Positions 8,072 through 20,260 of a DNA stretch of 64,000 bases are shown here, one piece after another. A model generated the notes under the pieces. That model saw only the letters and a program-made list of their open reading frames with translations, had not been told where the DNA came from and searched no databases. Made by a program: the position numbers and the translations under genes. Position 1 is the first letter of the stretch, and each line of letters opens with the position of its first letter. The DNA is from Virgibacillus natechei (GTDB lineage: Bacteria > Bacillota > Bacilli > Bacillales > Amphibacillaceae): the NCBI RefSeq assembly GCF_026013645.1, contig NZ_CP110224.1:2418001-2482000 (forward strand), in the 5' to 3' direction.

Positions 8072-8459
8072 ATTGTTGCTTTTAAATCTTCGTAGTTGAT
8101 ATAAAAGACGACGTAACTTGAAATTAGGGATGATACTTTTACCCCGCTACGGAACATACACTACGCTGGTAAGATGCTTTTCAACTTCATTAAAATTGCT
8201 TAATATATAACAAATATAGCCATGCACTCTTATAAAGGTTGATTGGAGCGGAGTACAGTCGACTCCTGCGGGAATAGCACGATTCTGAAGACCCCGTAAA
8301 ACTATCCTAAGGAAGGTCGACTACATACCGTTCTTTGCGAACAACGTCGACATACCCTTTGCCAGGGCAAATCCGTGCCCGCGGAAAGCGACTGTACGCA
8401 GCGGAAATCAACCTGGTAGTTACGTCGTCTTTTATAGATTTTGTGTCTAAAACAACAAT
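8072..8459 (+). mobile_element. Family B MITE-like element, copy 1
   Basis: The left end begins ATTGTTGCTTTTAAATC and contains ATAAAAGACGACGTAAC at 8099-8115. The right end contains GTTACGTCGTCTTTTAT and finishes AAAACAACAAT. The two 17-mers are perfect inverted repeats and the outer ATTGTTG ends also pair. It has no coding capacity. A family A hairpin (8248-8404) is nested inside and a family C stem-loop abuts the right end. Confidence 0.7.
8248..8404 (+). repeat. Family A repeat, copy 2 (nested in MITE B1)
   Basis: Begins GCGGAGTACAGTCGACTCCT and ends GCGGAAAGCGACTGTACGCA followed by GCGG; the ends are inverted repeats (ACAGTCG with CGACTGT). The middle is divergent relative to other copies. 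Confidence 0.65.
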
Positions 8460-8460
8460 T

Positions 8461-8525
8461 CTTTTCGGTGGAACGAGTAACCGCAAATGTCTTCGGTGGG
8501 ACGAGTAAGCGCAGTCCCAGTCCCA
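8461..8525 (+). repeat. Family C stem-loop repeat, two tandem units
   Basis: Two units of the type TTCGGTGGGACGAGTAA..CGCAGTCCC lie in tandem. The second forms GGGAC...GTCCC around a GAGTAAGCGCA loop. It directly follows the right end of the family B element. Confidence 0.65.
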
Positions 8526-8551
8526 ATTTTCAGGAAACGTCTTAAAGTACT

Positions 8552-8587
8552 AAAAGAATGCCTTCCAATCTGACTGGAGGGCATTCT
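8552..8587 (-). terminator. Terminator downstream of yunC
   Basis: On the minus strand GAATGCCCTCC pairs with GGAAGGCATTC, followed by TTTTAG. It begins a few nt after the yunC stop. Confidence 0.75.
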
Positions 8588-8592
8588 AATGC

Positions 8593-8904
8593 TTATGATA
8601 TTTTAACTAAGGCGTCCCTTCCGATCATGCCTTCTTCCCAGCCATATGCTTCCTTTGAAGCGTCCGTAATTTTTTCCAGTGGAGCGTTTAACAGTTCATC
8701 AATTGTTCTTACTCCAACTGCTCGACCAGCGATCACCTCACGCTTTTTCAATTTTTCATTCTCGTTAAAGATATCCACATCTAAGGCCGCACACATTATA
8801 TATCCTATGTCATTTGATATCACTAATAAATTGGTTTTTGGCAGCTCTACCCGTGTTGCCATAAATACAATTCCATCTACCTCTAATGGATTTACTGTAA
8901 TCAT
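8593..8904 (-). CDS. yunC: YunC family protein (DUF1805)
   Basis: A 103-residue soluble protein with the YunC/DUF1805 pattern: LPKTNLLVISNDIGYIMCAALDV (about residues 23-45), followed by a Lys-rich helix and AGRAVGVRTIDELLNAPL. ATG 8904 is preceded by AAGGAGGC. A longer plus-strand frame over the same region is its shadow. The function of YunC is not established. It lies between yunB and yunD as in B. subtilis, 60 nt from yunD, so it may be co-transcribed with yunED. Confidence 0.9.
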   Translation of the reverse strand: MITVNPLEVDGIVFMATRVELPKTNLLVISNDIGYIMCAALDVDIFNENEKLKKREVIAGRAVGVRTIDELLNAPLEKITDASKEAYGWEEGMIGRDALVKIS

Positions 8905-8964
8905 TAAAAAATGCCTCCTTCTTCATAACACTATATCTGTATGCAAGAAAGAGGCCTATTGTCA

Positions 8965-10365
8965 CTATTTATCTCCAAATTTAATTCGTAACGTATCAGC
9001 AAGTATATCCCTTAGAAATTCAGGAAGAAAATAATGCTTATTTTCCGACTTGGCTATTTCAGGTAACAGCCGACCAAACGTAAACGTGTCTGCTGTTGCA
9101 ACCTTATAGGTCCGTTCAGCATCCAAAGGCTCTCCATCAAACCAAACATGTTGAACATATTCTTCGCCCGTCTCATGTACATATGTCTCCACTTCTATGC
9201 CCGAAAATTGCATCCGTCCTAAAATCTCTCCACGAAAGCCAAATCCTTTCAACTTCAATTCCATAAAATCCTTAGTAAAGGACGCACGAATCACCTCAAG
9301 CAACTCGTTACCTTTGAGATCGATTACAACCGGATTGATTGGATGTGGACAAATTTGATGAATGTCCTTATATGTAACATCTCCAGCAGGAATTTGATCT
9401 AATAAAAGTCCTGCATTCAACATCGCACAATCGGCATTCGTCCAGTCCTGTACAGTGTTGGTCAGCTCCTGCATGATTACTGTATCTTTGAACCACTTTA
9501 CCTCAATTGGTGAATGGATATGAACAATCTTTTCCTCTAGAATTTTATCCGCTTCTTCACTCAACTCATATAACTTTTGTTCCGTTTCTAAATCTTTTGC
9601 AAGATGCGTAACATCCGTGGTATATGCTTCTTTTGTCACTAGCTTTCCCTGATCATGATCCCATGTTAAAATAACTTCTCCAATAAATGCGCAATGCTTA
9701 CCAGCAGCTGTAATCACTGTATTGTTGATATGTTCCCCTGTTCTCAATAAATGGTGTGTATGTCCACCAATAATGACATCAATATCTGCAAACCTTCTTG
9801 CTATCTCCTGATCTTCGCTTAATCCCAAATGAGACAATAAGATAATAACATCTGTAGACTGTTTCAGCTGCTTCACGTATTTTTTCAATGTTTGGTATGG
9901 CGAGGCTACATGCCAATCAAGTAATTCATAAAAAGCGTTAAATGGTGCAGTTAGACCAATAACACCAATTCTAACACCATTAATAGATTCAATTTTCACA
10001 GAAGGATGAAGCCAATCCGGCTCCTGATTATCCATGCTGTGTAAATTCGCGCAAACTACTTGAAACGCTGCATCATCATACAAATGAAAGAAATCATCTC
10101 GAGATAATGTAATTCCTTCATTATTTCCGATTGTTGCTAAGTCATAGCCTGCATCATTCATTAATTCCACATTTGCTTTCCCCATAAATGCTTCAGCAAT
10201 TGGATGAACACGATCCACATGATCCCCAATATCAATTGTCCAGGTAGATTCATTTGCTGCTTCTTTCATTGCTTTTTTTTCTTTTAAAAATCCAGTAACA
10301 CGTGCCCACTGGTCAAAATTGCTATGTAAATCATTTGTATAATAGAAATAAAGTTTTTCCAGCAT
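8965..10365 (-). CDS. yunD: YunD, 5'-nucleotidase/metallophosphatase family protein
   Basis: A 466-residue cytoplasmic protein of the calcineurin-like metallophosphatase plus 5'-nucleotidase C-domain architecture. Metal-site motifs are visible: TNDLHS (10-15), GDHVDR (47-52), GNNEG (80-84), SHLG, and GGHTHH in the middle of the chain. The C-terminal half (from about 270) is the nucleotidase substrate domain. There is no signal peptide, unlike exported 5'-nucleotidases. It starts at ATG 10365 after TAAGGAGT, 12 nt downstream of yunE, so the two are translated as a unit. The substrate is unproven. Confidence 0.88.
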   Translation of the reverse strand: MLEKLYFYYTNDLHSNFDQWARVTGFLKEKKAMKEAANESTWTIDIGDHVDRVHPIAEAFMGKANVELMNDAGYDLATIGNNEGITLSRDDFFHLYDDAAFQVVCANLHSMDNQEPDWLHPSVKIESINGVRIGVIGLTAPFNAFYELLDWHVASPYQTLKKYVKQLKQSTDVIILLSHLGLSEDQEIARRFADIDVIIGGHTHHLLRTGEHINNTVITAAGKHCAFIGEVILTWDHDQGKLVTKEAYTTDVTHLAKDLETEQKLYELSEEADKILEEKIVHIHSPIEVKWFKDTVIMQELTNTVQDWTNADCAMLNAGLLLDQIPAGDVTYKDIHQICPHPINPVVIDLKGNELLEVIRASFTKDFMELKLKGFGFRGEILGRMQFSGIEVETYVHETGEEYVQHVWFDGEPLDAERTYKVATADTFTFGRLLPEIAKSENKHYFLPEFLRDILADTLRIKFGDK

Positions 10366-10377
10366 ATGTCATACTCC

Positions 10378-11196
10378 TTAAGCTAGTCCTTGAAAAATCA
10401 TGCGTAATCCTATCATTATCAATAGAATGCGTAATATCCATTCGAGGGTTTTCCCTGGCAGCATCTGGTTTACCGCTACACCGAGTTTCCCACCAATCCA
10501 CGCACCCACAATAAAAAATAAAACATATTCCCATGCGATATGTCCAAGTATAATATGTGTGCTACCACTTATCGCACTTACAAAAAGAATCATAAACATG
10601 GAAGTTGCTGTGGCGATATGTACTGGAAATCCGAATAACATTATCATAGCAGGTACCATAATTGCCCCGCCACCAATTCCAAACAATCCCGATAGTGTAC
10701 CTACAAATAGTGAAAGAACAAACGCTAGCCAGATCGACACGGTGTAATGATAGGTAATCCCATCTACACGAAATGTTCGCATTACCTGCCATTTACCGGT
10801 TACAGGCTGTTCCTTTGGTTTTAGTTTCACAAAAAATAGTAATGATATCATAATCATTACAAAGCCGAAATACAGTAAAAAATCATTCGTATGGACAAAT
10901 TGATTGAACCAGGATCCCAACACACCACCAGGAATGCTGCCTGATAAAAATAATAATCCTGTTTTATAATCCACGCGCCCTATTTTAGAATAGGCAATCG
11001 TTGATGATAATGCAGTAAAAATCATTGTCACTAGTGAGATGCCTACAATCGTTTGCGGTGACACCCAAGCAAATGAATCCATAAAACTACTTAAAAACAA
11101 CAAGATAGGTATGAGGATAACCCCGCCACCAAGTCCCATTAAACTACCGATAAATGCAGTCGTCAAACCAATTAAAATACATAGTATAAAAACCAA
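10378..11196 (-). CDS. yunE: YunE, TauE/SafE family membrane transporter
   Basis: A 272-residue membrane protein with about eight hydrophobic segments and the two-fold TauE/SafE repeat: SLMGLGGGVILIPILL near residues 19-34 and SGLFGIGGGAIMVPAMIML near 170-188. The family exports or imports anions such as sulfite or sulfoacetate. No sulfur genes adjoin here, so the substrate is unknown. It is directly followed by yunD. The order yunE-yunD-yunC-yunB on one strand mirrors B. subtilis. Confidence 0.88.
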   Translation of the reverse strand: MVFILCILIGLTTAFIGSLMGLGGGVILIPILLFLSSFMDSFAWVSPQTIVGISLVTMIFTALSSTIAYSKIGRVDYKTGLLFLSGSIPGGVLGSWFNQFVHTNDFLLYFGFVMIMISLLFFVKLKPKEQPVTGKWQVMRTFRVDGITYHYTVSIWLAFVLSLFVGTLSGLFGIGGGAIMVPAMIMLFGFPVHIATATSMFMILFVSAISGSTHIILGHIAWEYVLFFIVGAWIGGKLGVAVNQMLPGKTLEWILRILLIMIGLRMIFQGLA

Positions 11197-11284
11197 TAGC
11201 TAACCCTTCCATTTCTCATTAACTCTTACTCTATATTAGCACTGATTATCATTGATTCCCATCCATAAACATTCTACAAACCAA

Positions 11285-11375
11285 TAAAGTTAAACTTCAT
11301 TCAGTGAGGTTCGACGCATAGGAGTTAGTGCAGACGTGGCTGATTTAGTCGACCTGCCCGTTAAACTTCGATCAT
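11285..11375 (+). repeat. Family E repeat, copy 1
   Basis: AAACTTCATTCAGTGAGGTT followed by CGAC and later AGTCGACCTGCCCG. The same start and AGTCGACCTCTCCG end recur at 50986-51090. Non-coding; lies between yunE and the suf terminator. Confidence 0.5.
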
Positions 11376-11393
11376 TTTAAACTAAAATCCATA

Positions 11394-11422
11394 TAAAAAG
11401 AGCCCACCAAAGCGAGCTCTTC
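11394..11422 (-). terminator. Terminator of the suf operon
   Basis: On the minus strand AAGAGC...GCTCTT with a CTCGCTTTGGTGG interior, followed by TTTTTAT. It lies 13 nt after the sufB stop. Confidence 0.8.
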
Positions 11423-11434
11423 TTACTTTAAAAT

Positions 11435-12832
11435 TTAACCGATTGAACCTTCCATTTCATGCTTGATCAGGCGGTTCATTTCAACTGCATATTCCATTGG
11501 AAGTTCTTTCGTGAATGGCTCAATAAAGCCCATTACGATCATGTCCGTTGCTTCTTGTTCACTAAGCCCTCTACTCATTAAGTAGAACAGCTGCTCTTCT
11601 GAAACTTTAGAAACTTTCGCTTCATGCTCCAATGAAATATTGTCATTGTATATTTCATTATATGGAATTGTATCAGATGTTGATTGATTATCCATAATTA
11701 ACGTATCACACTCAATATTCGACCGAGCACCATCTGCTTTACGTCCAAAGTGAACGATTCCGCGGTAGGATACTTTACCACCTTTTTTCGAGATGGACTT
11801 TGAAACGATAGATGATGACGTATTTGGTGCCAAGTGATGCATTTTAGCTCCAGCGTCTTGGTGTTGACCTTTACCAGCGAGTGCAATGGAAAGCGTCATT
11901 CCACGCGACCCTTCTCCTTTTAGAAGAACAGATGGATATTTCATGGTAAGTTTTGATCCCATGTTGCCATCGATCCATTCCATGGTACCATTCGCATCAA
12001 CGGTTGCTCGTTTTGTAACTAGATTATATACATTATTAGCCCAGTTTTGAATGGTTGTGTAACGGCAATATGCATCTTTTCCTACGAAAATCTCAACCAC
12101 TGCACTGTGCAGGGAGTTTGTTGTAAACACTGGTGCTGTACAACCCTCTACATAATGAACAGATGCACCTTCATCAACAATGATTAGTGTTCGTTCAAAT
12201 TGTCCCATATTTTCCGAGTTAATTCGAAAATAGGCTTGTAGGGGAGAACTTGTGTGTACTCCTTTTGGAATGTAGATGAATGAACCACCAGACCAAACTG
12301 CGGTATTCAATGCAGAGAATTTATTATCAGCGGCTGGAATTACTTTACCAAAGTACTCCTTGACTAATTCTTCGTTCTCTTGAAGTGCAGTATCTGTATC
12401 CTTAAAGATAATTCCTTGTTCTTCTAAATCTTTTTCCAAGCTATGGTAAACAACTTCTGATTCATATTGTGCAGATACACCTGCTAAATATTTCTGTTCT
12501 GCTTCTGGAATGCCCAGTTTATCAAAAGTTTCTTTAATTTCTTCTGGTACTTCATCCCACGTTCTACCTTGTGTTTCAGAAGCTTTTACATAGTAGACGA
12601 TTTCATCAAAATCTAATTCATCTAGGTCTCCGCCCCATTGTGGCATTGGTTTACTATAAAAAACTTCCAACGCTTTTAGACGTTTCTCAAGCATCCATTC
12701 AGGTTCGTCTTTCATCCGTGAAATTTCCTCAACAACAGCCTTCGTTAAGCCTCTTTCTGTACGGAAGACCGATACGTCTTTATCCTGAAACCCATACTCA
12801 TAACCTTCCATTTCTGGAATTTCTTTTGCCAT
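11435..12832 (-). CDS. sufB: SufB, Fe-S cluster scaffold
   Basis: A 465-residue SufB, the scaffold subunit of the SufBCD complex on which Fe-S clusters are assembled. Characteristic segments include the central beta-helix region and the C-terminal block [20 protein letters not shown] followed by [23 protein letters not shown] 12832 follows AGGAGG. It is the last gene of sufCDSUB, separated from sufU by 68 nt, and is followed by the operon terminator. Length and motifs are normal for Firmicutes. Confidence 0.97.
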   Translation of the reverse strand: MAKEIPEMEGYEYGFQDKDVSVFRTERGLTKAVVEEISRMKDEPEWMLEKRLKALEVFYSKPMPQWGGDLDELDFDEIVYYVKASETQGRTWDEVPEEIKETFDKLGIPEAEQKYLAGVSAQYESEVVYHSLEKDLEEQGIIFKDTDTALQENEELVKEYFGKVIPAADNKFSALNTAVWSGGSFIYIPKGVHTSSPLQAYFRINSENMGQFERTLIIVDEGASVHYVEGCTAPVFTTNSLHSAVVEIFVGKDAYCRYTTIQNWANNVYNLVTKRATVDANGTMEWIDGNMGSKLTMKYPSVLLKGEGSRGMTLSIALAGKGQHQDAGAKMHHLAPNTSSSIVSKSISKKGGKVSYRGIVHFGRKADGARSNIECDTLIMDNQSTSDTIPYNEIYNDNISLEHEAKVSKVSEEQLFYLMSRGLSEQEATDMIVMGFIEPFTKELPMEYAVEMNRLIKHEMEGSIG

Positions 12833-12900
12833 TATTAAAAACCTCCTATTAGATATTCGTACTTTAAGCTTATGCCTTTGTACTCTAATCCTTTGGCTTT

Positions 12901-15846
<2,946 letters not shown>

Positions 15847-15863
15847 AGTACCCCTCCTAACTA

Positions 15864-16655
15864 TTAAGCTTCTTGCCCTTGGCCTACTGTTTCGTCTTCA
15901 ATGCCTAATTCTGTTTTAATCCACTCATAACCTTCAGCTTCCAAACGCTGTGCTAGTTCAGGTCCACCAGATTTAACAATGCGTCCTTGCATTATAACGT
16001 GTACATGGTCTGGCGTAATATAGTTCAATAAGCGTTGGTAGTGTGTAATGATTAAGCAACCGAAATTCTCATCACGTAATTTATTAATTCCTTTTGAAAC
16101 TACTTTTAATGCATCAATATCAAGTCCTGAGTCAATTTCATCCAAGATTGCGATTTCAGGTTTTAATAGCATTAATTGAAGAATTTCATTACGCTTTTTC
16201 TCGCCACCTGAGAACCCTTCATTTAAATAACGTTGTGCCATGTTTTTGTCGATTTCCAGGTAATCCAATGTATTATCCATTTCCTTAATGAATTTCATCA
16301 AAGGAATTTGATCGCCTTCTTCACGGCGTGCGTTGATAGAAGAACGCAAGAAATCAGATGTCGTTACACCACTGATTTCACTTGGATATTGCATGCCTAG
16401 AAACAGGCCAGCGCGTGCACGTTCATCAACTTCCATCTCCAATACGTCTTTCCCATCAAAATGTATACTTCCTTCAGTAATTTCAAATTTAGGGTGTCCC
16501 ATAACTGCAGAAGCCAGTGTCGATTTCCCAGTACCGTTTGGTCCCATTACTGCATGAAATTCGCCACCATTTATCGTAAGGTTTAAACCTTTTAATATCT
16601 CGTTCCCTTCAATATTTACATGAAGATTCTTGATTTCTAGAGTTGATCCTGCCAT
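15864..16655 (-). CDS. sufC: SufC ATPase of the SufBCD complex
   Basis: A 263-residue ABC-type ATPase that drives Fe-S assembly. Walker A is GPNGTGKST (38-46), the signature is FSGGEKKRNE near residue 150, and Walker B is IAILDEIDSG. The degenerate signature ending KKRNE is the SufC hallmark. ATG 16655 follows a GGAGG-type site. It is the first gene of the operon; the 300 nt upstream hold the promoter region but I see no recognised operator. Confidence 0.97.
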   Translation of the reverse strand: MAGSTLEIKNLHVNIEGNEILKGLNLTINGGEFHAVMGPNGTGKSTLASAVMGHPKFEITEGSIHFDGKDVLEMEVDERARAGLFLGMQYPSEISGVTTSDFLRSSINARREEGDQIPLMKFIKEMDNTLDYLEIDKNMAQRYLNEGFSGGEKKRNEILQLMLLKPEIAILDEIDSGLDIDALKVVSKGINKLRDENFGCLIITHYQRLLNYITPDHVHVIMQGRIVKSGGPELAQRLEAEGYEWIKTELGIEDETVGQGQEA

Positions 16656-16906
16656 TCTGATACCTCCAAGTACTAGTATTATTGTTTAAAATGAATATGA
16701 CATCCATTCTCAATCTATTCTCATTACAATCTTAAAGCATTTCGAATTTAATATCAACTCTTTTAGGCTATTAAGTCTTGTAAGAATCTAACTTTCTGGA
16801 CGTCCATAAAATGTTCCTATCTAGATGAAAAATTATAAATCAACTTTTAGTGTGAGGAACTATTTGCTTCCACCACATTATACCGTTTTTCCTACATCAG
16901 TCAAAA

Positions 16907-16952
16907 TAAAAGGCTACTGTTGTCCTTTTTATAAGAACAACAGTAGCCTTTT
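16907..16952 (-). terminator. Terminator downstream of the 56-aa frame
   Basis: AAAAGGCTACTGTTGT (16909 onward) pairs with ACAACAGTAGCCTTTT ending 16952. On the minus strand it starts 7 nt after the stop of the small frame at 16959 and ends in a T-rich tract, arguing that something is transcribed there. Confidence 0.8.
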
Positions 16953-16958
16953 CCATTA

Positions 16959-17129
16959 TTATTTTTGAAGTTGACTAACAAATTCAGCTGATAGTTTTTT
17001 ACATTCGGCATATTCCTGATCTCTTCTTTTCTCTACTGCGATGCGTTTTTCAAATTTTCTTTCGTATTCAGCATAACAAATCTTATTCGATTGCTGCATC
17101 GCTTTCTCCATCTCTGGAGTGTAATTCAA
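16959..17129 (-). CDS. Possible small charged protein (about 50-62 aa)
   Basis: The frame from TTG 17129 gives 56 residues with a helical, charged sequence: NYTPEMEKAMQQSNKICYAE, then EYERKFEKRIAVEKRRDQEY and AECKKLSAEFVSQLQK. Two Cys residues are present. The immediately following terminator supports a real gene. The start is unclear: ATG 17111 and TTG 17129 lack a good Shine-Dalgarno, while an ATT at 17147 lies 6-7 nt after AAAGGATGG. I do not recognise the family. It could also be the surviving 3' end of a longer gene, since the frame stays open to about 17205. Confidence 0.45.
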   Translation of the reverse strand: MNYTPEMEKAMQQSNKICYAEYERKFEKRIAVEKRRDQEYAECKKLSAEFVSQLQK

Positions 17130-17353
17130 ACTTATACCACTATTAATAGTGAACCATCCTTTCGACTTAAGTACAATACTAATCGTAACACGGGGATGAT
17201 TCCCCTAACAAAGCGTGTATAAACCCATTAACAAGGATTATTTCGAACATGAAAGGCTGAATCTATACAGCGACATTTCTCCATAATCATATAACGAATT
17301 ACTGGCAAATACGATGTATTGCTCCAAATTTGCTAAAAAAGTTATTCGAAAAC

Positions 17354-18208
17354 TTAGTTATTACCTCCAACAGGAACGACAGCTCCGTTATATGTTTCCG
17401 TAATATAGGTTTGAATTTCTTCTGACTGCAATACGTTGACTAGTTCATTCAACACTTCATTGTCTATATCTTCTGATTGAACGGCAATCACATTCACATA
17501 TGGAGATTCATCATCTTCTATAAAGAGTGCATCCTCCAAAGGATTTAAATCTGCATCAATTGCATAATTCGTATTGATTGTAACTAAGGCATCCTCTTCA
17601 GAAAAATACAACTCAGGTAAAAGTGCTGCGTCAACATCTGCTGAAAACGTTAAGTCATGTGGATTTTCAACAATATCACTTACTTCTGCATCTACCTTTT
17701 CTACGTCTTCGTCTAAAGTAATCAGACCATTCTGTTCAAATAATGCTAGGACTCGCCCGTGATCAGCTACAGAACGACTTAGAATTACTTCTGTTCCATT
17801 CTCTATCTCGTCAATATCAGTTATGTTTTGAGAATAAACCCCCATCGGCTCGATATGAATGCCATCAATATAATCAAAATCATAACCGATTTCCTCTATT
17901 TGACCCTCTAAATATGGGATATGCTGGAAATAATTAGCATCTAGATCTCCCGTTTCCAAATCATCATTTGGTAATACATAATCCTGGTACTGTTCAACTG
18001 AAAGTGATATTCCCTCTTCCTCTAAAAGCGGTTTGGCTTCTTCCAAAATCTCCGCGTGTGGTGTACTTGAAGCACCAACTGTGATTTCCACTGGTTCAGA
18101 GCCATTATCACCCGTATTTTCATCTGTATCTCCATCTGTATTTCCATCCCCACAAGCTGCTAGTACTAATACTACTAGTAGCATTAAAAATGCCACGTTC
18201 CTTTTCAT
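17354..18208 (-). CDS. metQ: MetQ, methionine-binding lipoprotein
   Basis: A 284-residue NlpA/MetQ-family binding protein. The lipoprotein signal ends LAAC with Cys19 lipidated. After a Thr/Asp/Gly linker come family motifs EITVGASSTPHAEILEEAKP and YFQHIPYLE, with NTNYAIDADLNP near residue 195. It captures D/L-methionine for the MetNP importer. It lies 20 nt downstream of the permease gene and is last in the SAM-riboswitch-controlled operon. Confidence 0.95.
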   Translation of the reverse strand: MKRNVAFLMLLVVLVLAACGDGNTDGDTDENTGDNGSEPVEITVGASSTPHAEILEEAKPLLEEEGISLSVEQYQDYVLPNDDLETGDLDANYFQHIPYLEGQIEEIGYDFDYIDGIHIEPMGVYSQNITDIDEIENGTEVILSRSVADHGRVLALFEQNGLITLDEDVEKVDAEVSDIVENPHDLTFSADVDAALLPELYFSEEDALVTINTNYAIDADLNPLEDALFIEDDESPYVNVIAVQSEDIDNEVLNELVNVLQSEEIQTYITETYNGAVVPVGGNN

Positions 18209-18228
18209 TATAATCTCCCCTTATATTT

Positions 18229-18906
18229 TTATCTTTTATCTAATTTAGTAGACAGATAATCTCCGATAAATTGGAAAATAAATACAATGACTACAATCAA
18301 AATGGTACAAACAAGTACCACATCAAAATCACGGCGTTGAAAACCGAAGAAGTATGCATAATCTCCTAATCCTCCAGCACCAATAACGCCCGCCATCGCG
18401 GTGTAACCAATTAACGCTATTGCAGTAACAGTTATCCCAGACACCAATGCTGGCATAGATTCCGGTAATAGAACCCGAAAAATAATTGTCCGTGTCTTTG
18501 CTCCCATTGAGGTTGCTGCTTCAATCACGCCTTTATCAACTTCCTTTAGCGCAATTTCCACCAGTCGTCCATAAAATGGTGCTGAACCTATAATCAATGC
18601 AGGTAAAGCTGCAGTGGGACCCCGAATAGTTCCAATTAAAAAGTCAGTGAATGGAAATAACAATAAAATTAATATAATAAACGGAATAGCTCTGAACACA
18701 TTTACAACCGTAGCTACAATAAAGTTAAGTGTTTTGTTTTGCCACATGCCGCCTTGCATTGTCAGGTATAAAAGTAAACCTAGAATAATGCCTAAAATTA
18801 TGGTCCCTGCCAATGCGAACAACGTCATATAAAAGGTTTCATACGTTGCTTCCACCAAGTCTTGAACATCTAGATTTGGAAATAAGTCATTCAGCATGAC
18901 GAACAA
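18229..18906 (-). CDS. metP: MetP (MetI), methionine ABC permease
   Basis: A 225-residue integral membrane permease with about five to six membrane helices and the ABC-permease EAA loop EAATSMGAKTRTIIFRVLLPES (approx. 130-151). This contacts MetN. It overlaps the 3' end of metN by 20 nt. Length and sequence are typical of the MetI family of Firmicutes methionine importers. Confidence 0.95.
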   Translation of the reverse strand: MFVMLNDLFPNLDVQDLVEATYETFYMTLFALAGTIILGIILGLLLYLTMQGGMWQNKTLNFIVATVVNVFRAIPFIILILLLFPFTDFLIGTIRGPTAALPALIIGSAPFYGRLVEIALKEVDKGVIEAATSMGAKTRTIIFRVLLPESMPALVSGITVTAIALIGYTAMAGVIGAGGLGDYAYFFGFQRRDFDVVLVCTILIVVIVFIFQFIGDYLSTKLDKR

Positions 18907-19918
18907 CCTCCACTTCTACCGAGGTCTCATCATGAATAAAGCTTACTGCCCTATTTATTTCCTCTGAATCTCCTTCAACTTGAACAAACAATGTACCGTA
19001 TGCGGCCGCCTGGGTCTGGGTAATTTTCCCCTGGAGGATGTTAATAGCTATATCAAACTTCTTGGCTACTTGACTTATTAATGCTTGATTTGCTGTTTCA
19101 CCAATAAAATGAAGTCGAATGATTATTCCTTGGTCATACGTATCAATCAAATGACTTACACTTTCGTCTTCATCATCTGCACCCATAACCTGCTCCACAA
19201 ATTTTCTTGTCACCGTTTCCTTTGGACGCCGGAATACATCCAGTACTTCACCTTGTTCTACGATTTTCCCTTGTTCCATTACTGCAACCTGGTTACATAT
19301 TTTGCGTATAACATGCATTTCGTGGGTAATAAGAATAATCGTTAATCCCAGCTTCTCATTAATATCCACCAGTAAATCAAGGATAGAATTCGTCGTTTCT
19401 GGATCTAATGCTGAAGTTGCTTCATCGCATAATAATACTTTCGGGTTATTTGCTAACGAGCGAGCAATACCCACACGCTGCTTCTGTCCTCCACTAAGTT
19501 GAGAAGGGTAGGCATCCTCTCGTCCGGAGAGACCGACTAAATTAATTAACTCCTGTACACGTTCTTGCCGTTCAGCTTTTGCTACTCCTGCTATTTCAAG
19601 TGGAAAAGCAATGTTATCTCGCACAGTACGTGACCAAAGTAAATTAAAATGCTGAAAAATCATCCCAATTTCCTGTCGTGCTAGCCGAAGTTTTTTTGCA
19701 TTTAATTTTGTTATTTCCTGGTTGTCAATCACAACTTGACCATCTGATGGATCCTCCAACCGATTAAGTAAACGTACAAATGTACTTTTACCTGCACCAC
19801 TATAGCCGATAACGCCGAATATCTCACCTTCTTTTATATTAAGGGTCAGATCATCAACAGCTGTTATTCTTTGTTTATTTGATGTGAAATATTTACTTAA
19901 ACCCTTAATCGAAATCAC
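18887..19918 (-). CDS. metN: MetN, methionine ABC importer ATPase
   Basis: A 343-residue ATPase. Walker A is GYSGAGKST (about 38-46), the signature is LSGGQKQRVGI near 140, and Walker B is VLLCDEATSALD. The C-terminal 80 residues form the NIL domain that senses methionine and inhibits transport. ATG 19918 follows an AGGAGG site. It is the first gene after the SAM riboswitch terminator. Confidence 0.96.
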   Translation of the reverse strand: MISIKGLSKYFTSNKQRITAVDDLTLNIKEGEIFGVIGYSGAGKSTFVRLLNRLEDPSDGQVVIDNQEITKLNAKKLRLARQEIGMIFQHFNLLWSRTVRDNIAFPLEIAGVAKAERQERVQELINLVGLSGREDAYPSQLSGGQKQRVGIARSLANNPKVLLCDEATSALDPETTNSILDLLVDINEKLGLTIILITHEMHVIRKICNQVAVMEQGKIVEQGEVLDVFRRPKETVTRKFVEQVMGADDEDESVSHLIDTYDQGIIIRLHFIGETANQALISQVAKKFDIAINILQGKITQTQAAAYGTLFVQVEGDSEEINRAVSFIHDETSVEVEVVRHAE

Positions 19919-19972
19919 AAATAATCCTCCTTAAATGGTACATACCATGCTTATTATACCAAACCAAAACAC

Positions 19973-20005
19973 AAAAACGCCTTCCTGTAAGAGAACAGAA
20001 AGACG
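19973..20005 (-). terminator. SAM riboswitch terminator
   Basis: On the minus strand CGTCTTTCTGT pairs with ACAGGAAGGCG through 11 pairs (some G-U), followed by TTTTTG. It lies between the S-box aptamer and metN. Confidence 0.9.
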
Positions 20006-20023
20006 TAAATAATCGTTTTCTCG

Positions 20024-20140
20024 TTCCCTCATCTGCCAAAGCGTACACTTTGCAGGAGTTGGCACCTTTCAGACTTCGTAATGTTCTGAAGGTTGCCGCA
20101 GTTTCACAGGGCCAGTCCCTCCACCGCTCAAGATAAGAGA
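20024..20140 (-). promoter_or_regulatory. SAM-I riboswitch (S box)
   Basis: On the minus strand the canonical S-box order is present: CTTATCTTGAGCGGTGGAGG, GGACTGGCCCTGTGAAAC, CGGCAACC, AGGTGCCAACTCCTGCAAAG and a closing GGCAGATGAGGG. SAM binding would favour the terminator at 19973-20005 and switch off metNPQ. Confidence 0.96.
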
Positions 20141-20260
20141 TATAATCGTACCGTTTAGCTTTGAAAGCTTTAATTGTACTGATGCAGGTAGGAACATTTA
20201 TACTCTCCTACTGCAAAAATACTAGCACACTAGTTTTCTAGTGTCAATATTGTTATTTCA

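Noticed and set aside
8558..9034. Plus-strand frame of 158 codons overlapping yunC and the start of the yunD tail
   Set aside because: It is antisense to the well-supported YunC coding sequence, has no ribosome site and begins inside a terminator.
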